NCBI RefSeq assembly: GCF_003443895.1
Contig: NZ_QQOA01000046.1
Span: 1-53,365, forward strand
Direction: 5' to 3'
Length of the DNA: 53,365 nucleotides
From: Paraburkholderia phosphatilytica
Lineage (GTDB): Bacteria; Pseudomonadota; Gammaproteobacteria; Burkholderiales; Burkholderiaceae
Shown: positions 1 to 8,316 of the stretch, in pieces
Layout of the letters: each line of letters begins with the position of its first letter
Position numbering within the stretch: the first letter of the stretch is position 1
Position numbers and translations under genes: made by a program
Notes under the pieces: generated by a model
Databases searched by the model: none
Seen by the model: the letters and a program-made list of their open reading frames with translations, nothing else
What the model was told of the DNA's origin: nothing

Positions 1-91
1 CGGACGACCAACCTGTCGGCAGATTCTCATGGCCAACTCGGTTCAAGTGGCAAGAGGTCGGCGCTCTGAAAACGAGTTGTGCAGACCTTCC

Positions 92-466
92 CTAGCATTC
101 CTCGCCACTGTAATTGCCGTTCATCCAGAACTGATCGTTGTGGCGAACGATGTATTTCCCCTCCACCCGCACTGTTCCGCTGTGATCGATCGGCCAGCAT
201 TTCGCTCCGGTGGTGCCGCTCTCGATACCATGCAGCGTTCCCGCCGCGTCTCCCTTCGTGTCAGGCGCAAAGCTGGAGTCGAACCGGACGATCGGCAATC
301 CGTTCGCCTGGACCGTCTTCGCCGTCATCCCGGCATCGCCCAGATTCGCGGTGACGGGATAAGGCACAGGTGGCTCGCTGCTGCCCATCGGGGTTTTGCA
401 GACGTCGGGCATCGTCGATACGATGGTCCACTGGCCGTCCTTGCGGGCGGTCACGTTGTTAGCCAC
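92..466 (-). CDS. PAAR-like (DUF4150) type VI secretion tip protein
   Basis: 124 residues from a GTG start. The N-terminal pattern (ANNVTARKDGQW, then MPDVCKTP and PVPYPV) and the internal GxxGAKCWP stretch are those of the DUF4150 PAAR-like family, which caps the VgrG spike of type VI secretion systems. The start was chosen because GGAGG lies 4 nt upstream of GTG at 466; a longer frame exists to 550 but runs through the preceding gene. It overlaps the end of the DUF2169 gene by 16 bp, so the two are translationally linked and follow vgrG in one leftward unit. No toxin extension follows the PAAR-like fold, so this copy looks like a pure tip or adaptor protein. Family assignment is from recognised sequence pattern. 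Confidence 0.8.
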   Translation of the reverse strand: MANNVTARKDGQWTIVSTMPDVCKTPMGSSEPPVPYPVTANLGDAGMTAKTVQANGLPIVRFDSSFAPDTKGDAAGTLHGIESGTTGAKCWPIDHSGTVRVEGKYIVRHNDQFWMNGNYSGEEC

Positions 467-1752
467 GCTTCCTCCGTCTCGGTCTGTCTCGCATCGGTGT
501 TGATCTGGAGGAGAGGCGCAGTCGGGTTTGTCTCGAAACGTGCTTCGCACACGCGCACCGTCGGCTGCACGGGAAATACTGCTCGCCAGGTGACGAGCAC
601 CAACATCTCCTCAGCGTCAATGAAAACGGTATCCGCACGCATCGGCACCGGTGCGATCGCTCCGCTCTCGAACCGAAGTGCAACCAGCGCGCGGTGTTCC
701 GGTAGCCGTGCCCGGAGAAACCCCACGCACGTATGTGCTGGCGCCGCAAGGTTCGCAAGTTCGAACGAGATCCCGTTGTCGGGCCACGCGATCTGCTGGT
801 CTGCCGGTGCGCCATTCCAGTAACCGAAGTCGAAGTCGAGCGGCAGATGGGGCCACCTGTCTGCCCGCCAAGCTTCGTCGTATGTCCCGGCTGCCATAAG
901 ACGTGGTGCCCACGCGCGCCCGACCACACCCAGCCCAACCGGTGCGACGCCGTAACTGGCCGCGACCTCTGCCATCCGTGCGGCGTCGATCGGCGCCAAT
1001 GGATGCTTCGCGAAGACGGGGCTCTCGATCGGGCTATCCCATTCCTCAATCTGCGGTGCCGGTATCTCTGCGATCTTCGCCACATGCGTCAACGCGGAAG
1101 TGGCACTCGAAGACGCCACGACATCACCGGCGGTCGCGCATCCGGGGAATCGCTTCTCGACCCATCCGCGACCGAGCGGATTGCTGAAGCACACCTCGTT
1201 CAGCTCACGCTCGGCAGGCAGGCCGACGACGCCTGCGGCCGCAACAACGCGGCTGCACCCGCCGAACGCATACTCCCATCGCATTGGTACCGTCGCGACT
1301 GCTTCAGGGACCGCGAGTCGCCATCCACGCCATCCTTTCTGGAACACTCGCGGCCCCGTCACGCGAAGGCCCTTGTCGATGACGACCTTGTCTCCAAGGC
1401 TGATGCGCACGCGAACTGGCCACGAAGGAAGCGGCTTGCCCTCAGGTGCATGTGCTGTCGCGCGCACCAGAAAGTCACACTTCGGCTTGAACGGCGCGAG
1501 GTCGCTCTCCCACTTCACACTGCTCGACCCGGTTTCACCCTCGTATTCATCGGCCATCGCAAGCCGTACGGCGTCATTGCCCGCGAGCAGCCTGCATGCA
1601 TGCGTGTCGGCGTCCGGAGCGTCGATGTGAATCGGCTCGAGCCGATATCCTGCCTTGAGCACGACCACGTGAAATTCGTGGTCATGCAGGTCAATGGCAT
1701 GGAAAGCCATCGCGTGGAGTGGAGTGAGGTTTCTGAACTCCATCGCGGCCAC
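451..1752 (-). CDS. DUF2169 family type VI secretion accessory protein
   Basis: 433 residues. The N-terminal pattern MEFRNLTPLHAMAFHAID followed by HEFHVVVLKAGYRL is typical of DUF2169 proteins, which are encoded beside vgrG and PAAR genes and are thought to act as adaptors or chaperones loading cargo on the VgrG/PAAR tip. The GTG at 1752 lies 2 nt after the vgrG stop; an in-frame ATG at 1743 is an equally possible start. The C-terminus overlaps the PAAR-like gene. No signal peptide or membrane segment is visible, as expected for a cytoplasmic loading factor. The order vgrG, DUF2169, DUF4150 is a common T6SS module, but no toxin gene follows inside the window on this strand. Confidence 0.82.
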   Translation of the reverse strand: MAAMEFRNLTPLHAMAFHAIDLHDHEFHVVVLKAGYRLEPIHIDAPDADTHACRLLAGNDAVRLAMADEYEGETGSSSVKWESDLAPFKPKCDFLVRATAHAPEGKPLPSWPVRVRISLGDKVVIDKGLRVTGPRVFQKGWRGWRLAVPEAVATVPMRWEYAFGGCSRVVAAAGVVGLPAERELNEVCFSNPLGRGWVEKRFPGCATAGDVVASSSATSALTHVAKIAEIPAPQIEEWDSPIESPVFAKHPLAPIDAARMAEVAASYGVAPVGLGVVGRAWAPRLMAAGTYDEAWRADRWPHLPLDFDFGYWNGAPADQQIAWPDNGISFELANLAAPAHTCVGFLRARLPEHRALVALRFESGAIAPVPMRADTVFIDAEEMLVLVTWRAVFPVQPTVRVCEARFETNPTAPLLQINTDARQTETEEAWLTT

Positions 1753-1754
1753 GC

Positions 1755-3860
1755 TTAATTGATGTCGACGGTCTTGCCGTCGATCGAGACAGCCTCTGTT
1801 CCGCTGATGGCGAGATTCGTGCCACTGATGGTGATCGTTCCGTCGCTCTGGAGCAGGATGGACGCTTTACCGGTACGCAGTTCGATGCTGTCACCGGCAG
1901 TCAGCGTATAGGTCTTGCCGACCATCGTCGTTTTTGACAGTCCAACTTCTTCGCCGCTAGCGAGCCCGACGCCCGTGTTCATCGCGCCTGCAACCGTTAT
2001 AGCGTACGCTCCACCCACCGTCAGCGCCTTGGCTAGGCCAACGGTTTCCGCCGACGCAAGAGCGATCATCAGATTCTGCGCACCTTCGATGGTTTCGCTC
2101 CTGTTGCCCCCGACAGTCAGGGTTTCATTGCTCCCGACCTGCTCGGTGCGGTTGACGCCGACCGTGATCGTCTCGTTGCTCCCGACGGTCTCCGTGCGAT
2201 CGTTCTTCACGAGGACAGTCTCGTCGTGGCCGACAGTCTTGGTCCGGTCATTGCCGACGCTATGCGACTCGTCGTTCTCGACCTCGATACGCTGATCCTT
2301 CTCCGCGTGAATCCACAACTCCTCGGCGCCCATCTTGTCCTCGAAGCGGATCGCATTGGCGTTGGCCGGCGTGGCGCCCTTGCTGGAACGCGTCAGGATG
2401 CCGCTTTGCGTTGCGTTCGCCGGCAAGGTCCAGGGCGGCACATTCTGCGCGTTGTAGACGCGAGAAGTAATGAGCGGCCTGTCAGGATTTCCGTCGAGAA
2501 ACGACACGACCACCTCGTCGCCGATTCTCGGTATCTGGACCATGCCGAAGCCGCGGCTCGCCCACGGCTGACCCACCCGGACCCAGCACGAACTCGACTG
2601 GTTTTTCTGGCCGAGCCGGTCCCACGCGAACTGCACCTTCACGCGGCCGAGTGTGTCCGTGTAGATCTCTTCACCATCCGGTCCAACAACCAGTGCGGTC
2701 TGCGGACCGGGAATATTCGGTCGTCCGATCGTAAGCGCCGGACGATAGGGGATTTTCTTGCGGATGCAGGTGAAGCTGCAGCTGTACGATGCCGTGCCTT
2801 TACCCGCCTGATAGTTGTTCTGCGCCGAATGGCTCACTGAGATGATCAGGAACTGACGGTCATCCTGCGACGCATCCGCATGGTCGTAGTGGTCGTCGAC
2901 CTGGATATAGCGCGTGGGCATCAGGCGGCGACTCGTGCTGGTGCCCACAAAGATCTTGCTGTTGGCCGCCAGCGCCTCGGTACGGAAGCGCGCCAGTTCG
3001 TTGCCGCGGTTGCTGTCCGGAAAGCCCTGCGGGCCGAGATAGTCGTAGATCTCGTACGACGGCACGTTGCCCTGGTCGACCTGGGTATTGGCCGACTCGA
3101 GCCGGCGCGCGCCAGGCACCTTGTAGTCGGCAGTCTTCAGGCTGACGTTGTCCGATTCGAGCTGCCGCCGGGCCTGAAATGATGTGATGACGTCGATGTC
3201 GTCCAGTGACTCGCCCGTCGAGTACGGCAATGACGGACTCTGTCCGTCGATCGGCCTGGCTCCCGTCGAGCTGTCCGTGATGATCAGCCTGTGGGCACCC
3301 TTCTGGTGTTCGAAGAAGAAGAAAAGCCCTTCCTCCTGCATCAGGCGCAGCGCGAAGGTCAGATCGGATTCCCGGTACTGCGTGCAGTAGCTGCGCCGCG
3401 GCGGCGTCTTGCGCAGCCGGAACTCGTAGGTTGCGAGCGCACCGTATTCCTTGAACACCTGCGCCAGAATGTCCTGGACGCTGACTTCCTGGAAGATCCG
3501 GATGTCTTGCCGGCGCGACAGCATCCAGAGCCACGGCCGGACGACCGCGCTGTACATCGCAAATCCACCGTCAGTATCGAGATGGGCGAACTCCGTGACA
3601 TACCCGTGAAAATATCGCTCGTCTGAACCGGCCAGCGACGCGGTCACCTGCAGGGAAATGGTGACCGGCTGGCCGATCAGCTGCTTCAGTTCGATATTGC
3701 GGTCCTGCGATGCGAGTCGCAGCTGAATATCGAAAACACATGAAAGTCCCTCGGTGGCCCGGAAATCCACCGCCACCAGATCAGAAACGCCATTTGAAGG
3801 GCCTTCAAACGAGATCAGGCGATTGTTCTGAAGCTGGAAAAAGCTTGCGCTCTCAGACAT
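1755..3860 (-). CDS. vgrG: Type VI secretion tip protein VgrG (TssI)
   Basis: 701 residues. The N-terminal part (FFQLQNNRLISFEGP, then YFHGYVTEFAHL and RPWLWMLSRRQDIRIFQ) is the gp27-like VgrG core; CTQYRESDLTFALRLMQEEG and the gp5 OB-fold region (GEEIYTDTLGRVKVQFAWDR, SCWVRVGQPWASRGFG) follow, with IPRIGDEVVVSFLDGNPDRP as the family hallmark. Residues about 527-595 are degenerate repeats (VGNDRT, VGSNET, VGVNRT, VGGNRS) forming the trimeric beta-helix needle, followed by a DUF2345-type tail ending in VDIN. There is no obvious enzymatic extension, so it is a structural carrier. It is the first gene of the leftward unit, preceded by an AT-rich divergent intergenic region. Confidence 0.95.
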   Translation of the reverse strand: MSESASFFQLQNNRLISFEGPSNGVSDLVAVDFRATEGLSCVFDIQLRLASQDRNIELKQLIGQPVTISLQVTASLAGSDERYFHGYVTEFAHLDTDGGFAMYSAVVRPWLWMLSRRQDIRIFQEVSVQDILAQVFKEYGALATYEFRLRKTPPRRSYCTQYRESDLTFALRLMQEEGLFFFFEHQKGAHRLIITDSSTGARPIDGQSPSLPYSTGESLDDIDVITSFQARRQLESDNVSLKTADYKVPGARRLESANTQVDQGNVPSYEIYDYLGPQGFPDSNRGNELARFRTEALAANSKIFVGTSTSRRLMPTRYIQVDDHYDHADASQDDRQFLIISVSHSAQNNYQAGKGTASYSCSFTCIRKKIPYRPALTIGRPNIPGPQTALVVGPDGEEIYTDTLGRVKVQFAWDRLGQKNQSSSCWVRVGQPWASRGFGMVQIPRIGDEVVVSFLDGNPDRPLITSRVYNAQNVPPWTLPANATQSGILTRSSKGATPANANAIRFEDKMGAEELWIHAEKDQRIEVENDESHSVGNDRTKTVGHDETVLVKNDRTETVGSNETITVGVNRTEQVGSNETLTVGGNRSETIEGAQNLMIALASAETVGLAKALTVGGAYAITVAGAMNTGVGLASGEEVGLSKTTMVGKTYTLTAGDSIELRTGKASILLQSDGTITISGTNLAISGTEAVSIDGKTVDIN
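2076..2282 (-). repeat. Degenerate beta-helix repeats in VgrG
   Basis: Tandem degenerate units of about seven to eight codons encode xVGxN(D/E/R)T motifs in VgrG residues ~527-595. On the plus strand the DNA shows recurring blocks such as gtctccgtgcgatcgtt and gtttcgctcctgttgcc. These are coding repeats of the spike, not a mobile element. Confidence 0.7.
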
Positions 3861-4230
3861 TTACATGGCATGCCCCGATACGCCACTGAAGAGGCAAGAA
3901 TCTTAGCGTCAAACTTTTAAACTGGAAAGTATCCATAGCGAGTCGGAAGTTTTATACATTGCAAATTGAAAACCGGTTGGCGCCGCCCGTTCTTTTCTTG
4001 ATGGCCGGAAACAAATTCCTTGTCGCCGCTGAAATATCGCGTGTCGGGAGAAATAATTTCCGATTTAAAGATTGTCATCTGGCTGTCAATCTGCAGGAGT
4101 TGTATTCGGTTGCCCTGCTGACTTATATTTTCGGACCATCCGCGTCCATCTTTTTTAGTTACATCCTGAAGACGGTTTTAAATCGGCGTTTCTGAATCTT
4201 TAAGTCGTCACTCCAGGTTTCTCAGCCACC
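3861..4230. other. AT-rich divergent intergenic region of the T6SS island
   Basis: This 370-bp stretch separates vgrG (leftward) from the candidate effector gene (rightward) and is clearly richer in A and T than the flanks (for example gaagttttatacattgc and gaaataatttccgattt). It should hold both promoters. A 78-codon frame at 3959-4195 starts with TTG and has no convincing ribosome site or family resemblance, so I do not call it a gene. Confidence 0.5.
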
Positions 4231-5394
4231 ATGCCCAATGTCCCCGCGTCCTGGGAGCCGTACTGCCACCGCCCCGATGCCGCGCATCATCTGTCGAACT
4301 TCGCGAGCGGGGTGCTCGGGCACGACGCGGGCGTGATCTTCTTCGACGGTTCGGCCTCGACGCGGCTCAAGTCCGCACGAGCGGACCGGGACGGCGATAC
4401 GACGGATCTGGTCGTGTCGGTTTGCCGGGCGCCGCTGTTTCCGCTGGCGTTCCAGGGCGAAGCGGATCCGCAGACGGTCACCCAGATGGCCCGGCAGCAT
4501 GTGGATGGTTCAGGAACCGGGAGCGTACTGGGCAGCGCAAAGACCCTTTACAACCGTGCGCGCGCACCGCTCGCCGATTTCATCGAAAGCCACAAGACCG
4601 CAGTGGACGGCGTGGCGATCGTTGCGGACACCGCGGGCGTCATTTCCGGCGGTCTTGCTGTCGCCAGCATTGCTGCGGGCGGGATTGCCCTCGCTCCTGT
4701 ACTCGGCGTGGTGGCGGGTCTGGCCGCGCTCGCGCTGCTGGCCGAAGATGGCCAGATGTTCTACTACGAGGTCACCGGGAACGAGGTGCGCAAGAAAAAG
4801 CTGGCAAACTCGTGGGCGTACAAGCTCATCGAGACCGTAGCGCCGATACTGGCCATCCCGGATATGGCAGTTGGCGGCGTGCGTGCCGTTGGCGAGCTCC
4901 CGACCGCGACGCGCGAAGCAGGTCAGCTCGCGGAGGAGGCGCAGACGGCCACTACACGCCTCGCGGACCAGCGCAGCGCGATCGATGCGTACAAGGAAGC
5001 CCACCTGAGCAAGCTCGATCAACCCAATATCATGACGAAGACCCAGAAGATGCAGGCGAAGGCTAACCGGCTGGCCGGCGATGTCCAGCGCGCCCAGGCA
5101 AAGCTCCAGAAAGCCACCAACAGCCTGCGAGCGCTGCGCCTGATCGAACTGCCGGCGTATGCGGCGAGTACATATGGCCTTGGTGTCTACGCAACCGATC
5201 CGCCGGACTGGAGCGACACGACCAGTTCGGTGGCGCAGGCCTGGCATTCGGCAGCAAGCGGTGGGAGCCAGGATCCGCATCACCCGGCGCACGCGCTGCT
5301 GCCGACCCAGCTTCCGTCGCGGATAGCCGGCACACCGGCACCGCTCCTGCAGTTTCATGTGGGTGTACGTCCGGGCAACGGAGCGTCTCGATGA
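4231..5394 (+). CDS. Candidate membrane-active T6SS effector, family unrecognised
   Basis: 387 residues, not assigned to a named family. Residues ~1-90 are soluble (WEPYCHRPDAAHHLSNF near the start). Residues ~125-175 form a long Gly/Ala-rich hydrophobic stretch (GVISGGLAVASIAAGGIA, then VLGVVAGLAALALL) like the hydrophobic hairpin of pore-forming toxins. Residues ~225-295 are Ala/Gln/Lys-rich and likely coiled coil. It is divergent from vgrG and overlaps the next gene, a multi-pass membrane protein, by 4 bp (ATGA). That context suggests a secreted membrane-depolarising effector with its immunity protein. This is inference; it could instead be a structural or chaperone factor. The ATG lacks a strong Shine-Dalgarno sequence. 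Confidence 0.5.
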   Translation: MPNVPASWEPYCHRPDAAHHLSNFASGVLGHDAGVIFFDGSASTRLKSARADRDGDTTDLVVSVCRAPLFPLAFQGEADPQTVTQMARQHVDGSGTGSVLGSAKTLYNRARAPLADFIESHKTAVDGVAIVADTAGVISGGLAVASIAAGGIALAPVLGVVAGLAALALLAEDGQMFYYEVTGNEVRKKKLANSWAYKLIETVAPILAIPDMAVGGVRAVGELPTATREAGQLAEEAQTATTRLADQRSAIDAYKEAHLSKLDQPNIMTKTQKMQAKANRLAGDVQRAQAKLQKATNSLRALRLIELPAYAASTYGLGVYATDPPDWSDTTSSVAQAWHSAASGGSQDPHHPAHALLPTQLPSRIAGTPAPLLQFHVGVRPGNGASR

Positions 5395-6185
5395 GTTCGC
5401 GGCACGTGACGTCCGGAAAGCCGAACAGGCAGACGTCCTCTGCACGCAATGGCCAGCCGGGAGACCGCCCGCGCGGAGCCCCGAGCAACGCCATCGGTGC
5501 CATCGTCGCGTTCTACTTCGCGGTCGGGTTGACGGTATTCGAGGCGCTGGGTTGCCTCGCCGACGTTGCAGGGTTCGCATTCGACGGCTTTCTTCTGGTC
5601 CAGCTTGCCGTCGTCGTCGCCGTCCTGTTGCCGATCCTGATCGGACTGGGCGGCGGACGGCTGTGGGCGGTCAGACTGTTTCGTGCGATCGCCTGTGCGG
5701 CGGTGCTCGCCTGCCCGGTCGTCATCCTGTACGCGATCCATCTCGTTGCCGGAAAGCCGCCGCTCGACCCGGGCCTCGGCTGGGTCATCATCGTTCTGGC
5801 AATCGCGCAGATCGGGGCCTTCGTCGTCATCTTCCGGGGGCTGCGACGGGTGCGATGGCTCGATCCGGCGTCACTCCCTGACGAGTGGGAGCCTCCGGCG
5901 GGCGTGGCGGAACCGGGCGCGCACAGACTGCCCACTGCCGCCCCTCCGTCGACGACGAAGCGCGGCACGTTGCGCGAAGCGATTGTCTGGATACTGGTTC
6001 TGGCAGTGGTGATGCGCTATTACGTCGGCATCTTCAGGATGGACTGGCCGGGACTCTGGCTGTCCAGCGGCGCGTTCAGCAAGGAGGTCGGCTTGATCGT
6101 CGTTCTGGTCGCGCCTCTCGTGCTGGTGACTGGAGGCATCATGGCCCGACGCCGGCGGCTGCTCCGGTCCCGCCAGACTGGCTGA
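5391..6185 (+). CDS. Six-helix membrane protein, candidate immunity partner
   Basis: 264 residues with about six hydrophobic segments: GAIVAFYFAVGLTVF near residue 38, LAVVVAVLLPILIGL near 72, ACAAVLACPVVILYA near 100, WVIIVLAIAQIGAFVVIF near 127, IVWILVLAVVMRYYV near 190 and GLIVVLVAPLVLVTGG near 230, ending in an Arg-rich tail. The start ATG overlaps the stop of the preceding gene (ATGA), indicating tight co-expression. Multi-pass inner-membrane proteins are the usual immunity partners of pore-forming T6SS effectors, which is the basis for the suggestion. I recognise no named family; a role in anchoring the secretion apparatus is an alternative. Confidence 0.5.
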   Translation: MSSRHVTSGKPNRQTSSARNGQPGDRPRGAPSNAIGAIVAFYFAVGLTVFEALGCLADVAGFAFDGFLLVQLAVVVAVLLPILIGLGGGRLWAVRLFRAIACAAVLACPVVILYAIHLVAGKPPLDPGLGWVIIVLAIAQIGAFVVIFRGLRRVRWLDPASLPDEWEPPAGVAEPGAHRLPTAAPPSTTKRGTLREAIVWILVLAVVMRYYVGIFRMDWPGLWLSSGAFSKEVGLIVVLVAPLVLVTGGIMARRRRLLRSRQTG

Positions 6186-6269
6186 CCGATCATTTCCAGT
6201 TGCTTGCCCCTGCTGCGGGAAACCTGAGCTTTCCCGCCTCCCGGCTGCTGCGCGCGCAGATCCAGGACC

Positions 6270-8117
6270 ATGGACGAACCAGAAGACCTCCTGCCGCACT
6301 ACGAGCGCGAGCTTGCGAACCTGCGGCTTTCGCTGCGGGAATTCGAACGCGCCTATCCCAAGGCAGCCGCTCGACTGTCGATCTCCAGCGGCCGATCGGA
6401 CGATCCGCAGATCGAGCGTCTTCTCGAGTCCGCCGCCTTCATGAACGCACGTGCCGTGGAGCGCATCGAAGACCCGGTGCCGGAGTTCACTGAAGCGCTG
6501 ATCGAGACGGTGTTTCCACTCTTCCTGCAGCCGTTTCCCGCGTGCGCGATCGCGCGGTTCGAGATCGGCAGGCTCTTCGAATCGAGCACGCAGGCTGTCA
6601 CGATCAAGCGCGGCACACCCCTCGAGCACCGTCCCTCGCTGTGCCAGTTCAGCACGGCGTACGACGTGACGCTCGCCCCGCTGACGGTATCGCGCGCGCG
6701 GTTCTCCCCGACGACGGTTGCGCCGACGACTGGCTCGACGCCCTTGCCGCAAGATGCAACTGGCGTCGTGTCCATCGAATTTGCATCGATCGGCCCATTG
6801 CTGGAGCCTGGCAGCGAGCTGCTGCCGGATACACTGCGCATCTTTCTGGATACCGGGCGAACGCTCGCAGCAGCGCTGCTCGATGCGATCCTGCTGCATG
6901 CACGCGGCGCGTATGTCGAGGCAAATGGCGGTCGCGAGTGGAAGTTCATCGACGGCACGCTGGCGAAGGCCGTCGGATTCGACGCCAACGAGATACTGGT
7001 CGATACCCGGCAAGGCACCCGGCGAACCGCGTTGCGCCTGCTGGTCGAATATCTCGCGTTCCCGCAGAAGTTCAGGTTTATCGATCTCGACCTGGCCATG
7101 ATGCTGCGAACTGCCGGGCCCTGCCAGTCGCTCGCGCTGCACCTGCCGGTAGTAAGCCGCCCCGAGGACGTGTCGGCCACCCGTCAGCTTGAACAGCTGG
7201 GTACGCAGCATGTGCAGCTCTTCTGCACGCCAGTCGTCAACCTGTACCGATGCGATGCACAGCCGGTCGAGGTCAAGAGCGGCATGCACTGGTATCCGGT
7301 CGTCCCATCGCTGCTCAAGGCGTCGGAGACAACCATCCATTCGATCGACTCTGTCAGCTACTGCGAGGGCGAAGAGAACGCCCCCAAAGGCATCGAGATA
7401 CCGCCTCATCGTGCGCTACGCCACTGGGTCTCCAGCCCGGGGGCGTTCTGGCTGCGCGAGCGCAGCCGGCGTGTCGCGATGGAGATGGCCGGCAGCGAGT
7501 CGGCGATCCGACTCGTCGATATCGAGGAACGTGCCTACGAACTTCCGGCGGGCAAGCTCGAAATCATGCTTGCCTGCACGAACGGCGACGTGCCCCGTTC
7601 GATTTCGGTCGGCGCACCGGGTGGTGACCTGCACAGCGAAACCCTGAATCTTCCAGGCCGGATCACCATGCTCGACATCCCGTCCGCGAGCGTCCGGCTA
7701 TCCGACCAGGGTGCCGCCCAATGGCGGCTCGTGTCAGCCTTCACACCCAACCACACGAACCTGTCCAGCGTGACAGCGCTGAAGGACACGCTCTACCTGC
7801 TGGGCGATACGGCATCGCCCGAAGCCACGCGTTACGTGCGCGGCATCGTGGGACTCCGCTGCCGCCGGATCACCCCGACGATGCATCTCCCGCCGATCCG
7901 CACGCCCGTGCTCGTCCCGGGTATCGAAGTCACGCTGTCGATCGACGGCGCCGAGTTTGTGGGCGATGCGCTTCACACTTTTGCCCAGCTGATGGAAGGT
8001 TATTTCATGCGGTATGCCGGAAGGGGGTGCCTTGCGCTGGTGGTCCGGTCTGATCCCGGGGGAGACATCTATCGCGGCGAGCCGAGAATCCCGCCGCCCA
8101 CGCTCAGCAGCCTGTAG
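6270..8117 (+). CDS. tssF: Type VI secretion baseplate subunit TssF (orphan copy)
   Basis: 615 residues, the normal size for TssF/VasA/ImpG. The N-terminus LLPHYERELANLRLSLREF, followed by AYPKAAARLSIS, DDPQIERLLESAAFMNARA and FPLFLQPFPACAIARFE, is diagnostic. TssF forms the baseplate wedge with TssG and TssE around VgrG. Here it stands alone: no tssE or tssG is adjacent, the upstream neighbours are the candidate effector pair, and downstream is a hairpin followed by genes on the other strand. The central part (FIDLDLAMMLR, LFCTPVVNLYR) is intact; the C-terminus ends in PPPTLSSL rather than the tail I usually expect. Whether it replaces or supplements the main baseplate subunit is unknown. 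Confidence 0.9.
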   Translation: MDEPEDLLPHYERELANLRLSLREFERAYPKAAARLSISSGRSDDPQIERLLESAAFMNARAVERIEDPVPEFTEALIETVFPLFLQPFPACAIARFEIGRLFESSTQAVTIKRGTPLEHRPSLCQFSTAYDVTLAPLTVSRARFSPTTVAPTTGSTPLPQDATGVVSIEFASIGPLLEPGSELLPDTLRIFLDTGRTLAAALLDAILLHARGAYVEANGGREWKFIDGTLAKAVGFDANEILVDTRQGTRRTALRLLVEYLAFPQKFRFIDLDLAMMLRTAGPCQSLALHLPVVSRPEDVSATRQLEQLGTQHVQLFCTPVVNLYRCDAQPVEVKSGMHWYPVVPSLLKASETTIHSIDSVSYCEGEENAPKGIEIPPHRALRHWVSSPGAFWLRERSRRVAMEMAGSESAIRLVDIEERAYELPAGKLEIMLACTNGDVPRSISVGAPGGDLHSETLNLPGRITMLDIPSASVRLSDQGAAQWRLVSAFTPNHTNLSSVTALKDTLYLLGDTASPEATRYVRGIVGLRCRRITPTMHLPPIRTPVLVPGIEVTLSIDGAEFVGDALHTFAQLMEGYFMRYAGRGCLALVVRSDPGGDIYRGEPRIPPPTLSSL

Positions 8118-8143
8118 CCAGAACTGTATTCACTCTACAGGCT
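8109..8143. terminator. Inverted repeat between convergent genes
   Basis: Perfect 9-bp arms AGCCTGTAG (8109-8117) and CTACAGGCT (8135-8143) with a 17-nt loop. The left arm contains the tssF TAG stop and the right arm contains the TAG stop of the 28-codon ORF on the other strand. It has no U-tract, so it may be a bidirectional stabilising hairpin rather than a classic intrinsic terminator. Confidence 0.45.
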
Positions 8144-8221
8144 AAGGAAAATCGAGAAAATCAGCGCACACACAGCAGCGAAAAACAGCGCAGGAACTGC
8201 CAACAAACGCATCGTTCGCAT
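8135..8221 (-). CDS. 28-residue single-span membrane peptide
   Basis: A short frame encodes a basic start (MRTMR) followed by a continuous hydrophobic segment (LLAVPALFFAAVCALIFSIF) and ends at TAG. GAAGGA lies 7 nt before the ATG. It is 95 bp downstream of the NlpC/P60 gene on the same strand and could share its transcript. Size and composition fit a small inner-membrane peptide; I do not recognise it. Its stop codon sits inside an inverted repeat that mirrors the end of tssF. The ribosome site and complete hydrophobic span make coding plausible but not proven. Confidence 0.45.
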   Translation of the reverse strand: MRTMRLLAVPALFFAAVCALIFSIFLSL

Positions 8222-8316
8222 GTTGCTTCCTTCGTCATGGCAGGATCATCGCATCGCAGTGAACTTAGCGCGGACGTCGGAAGTTGCGTGTGCGCTCACG
8301 CACACAGTTCACCGGA

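Noticed and set aside
1..30. ATG at position 30 on the minus strand opening a frame (MRICRQVGRP) that runs off the left edge
   Set aside because: Only ten codons are visible and no clear ribosome site precedes it; cannot be told from chance.
29..1758. Several long plus-strand frames opposite the DUF2169 and PAAR-like genes
   Set aside because: Arg/Pro/Ser-rich shadow translations of GC-rich genes on the other strand.
3959..4195. 78-codon frame in the AT-rich T6SS intergenic region
   Set aside because: TTG start, no Shine-Dalgarno sequence, no recognisable family; AT-rich promoter DNA readily gives such frames.
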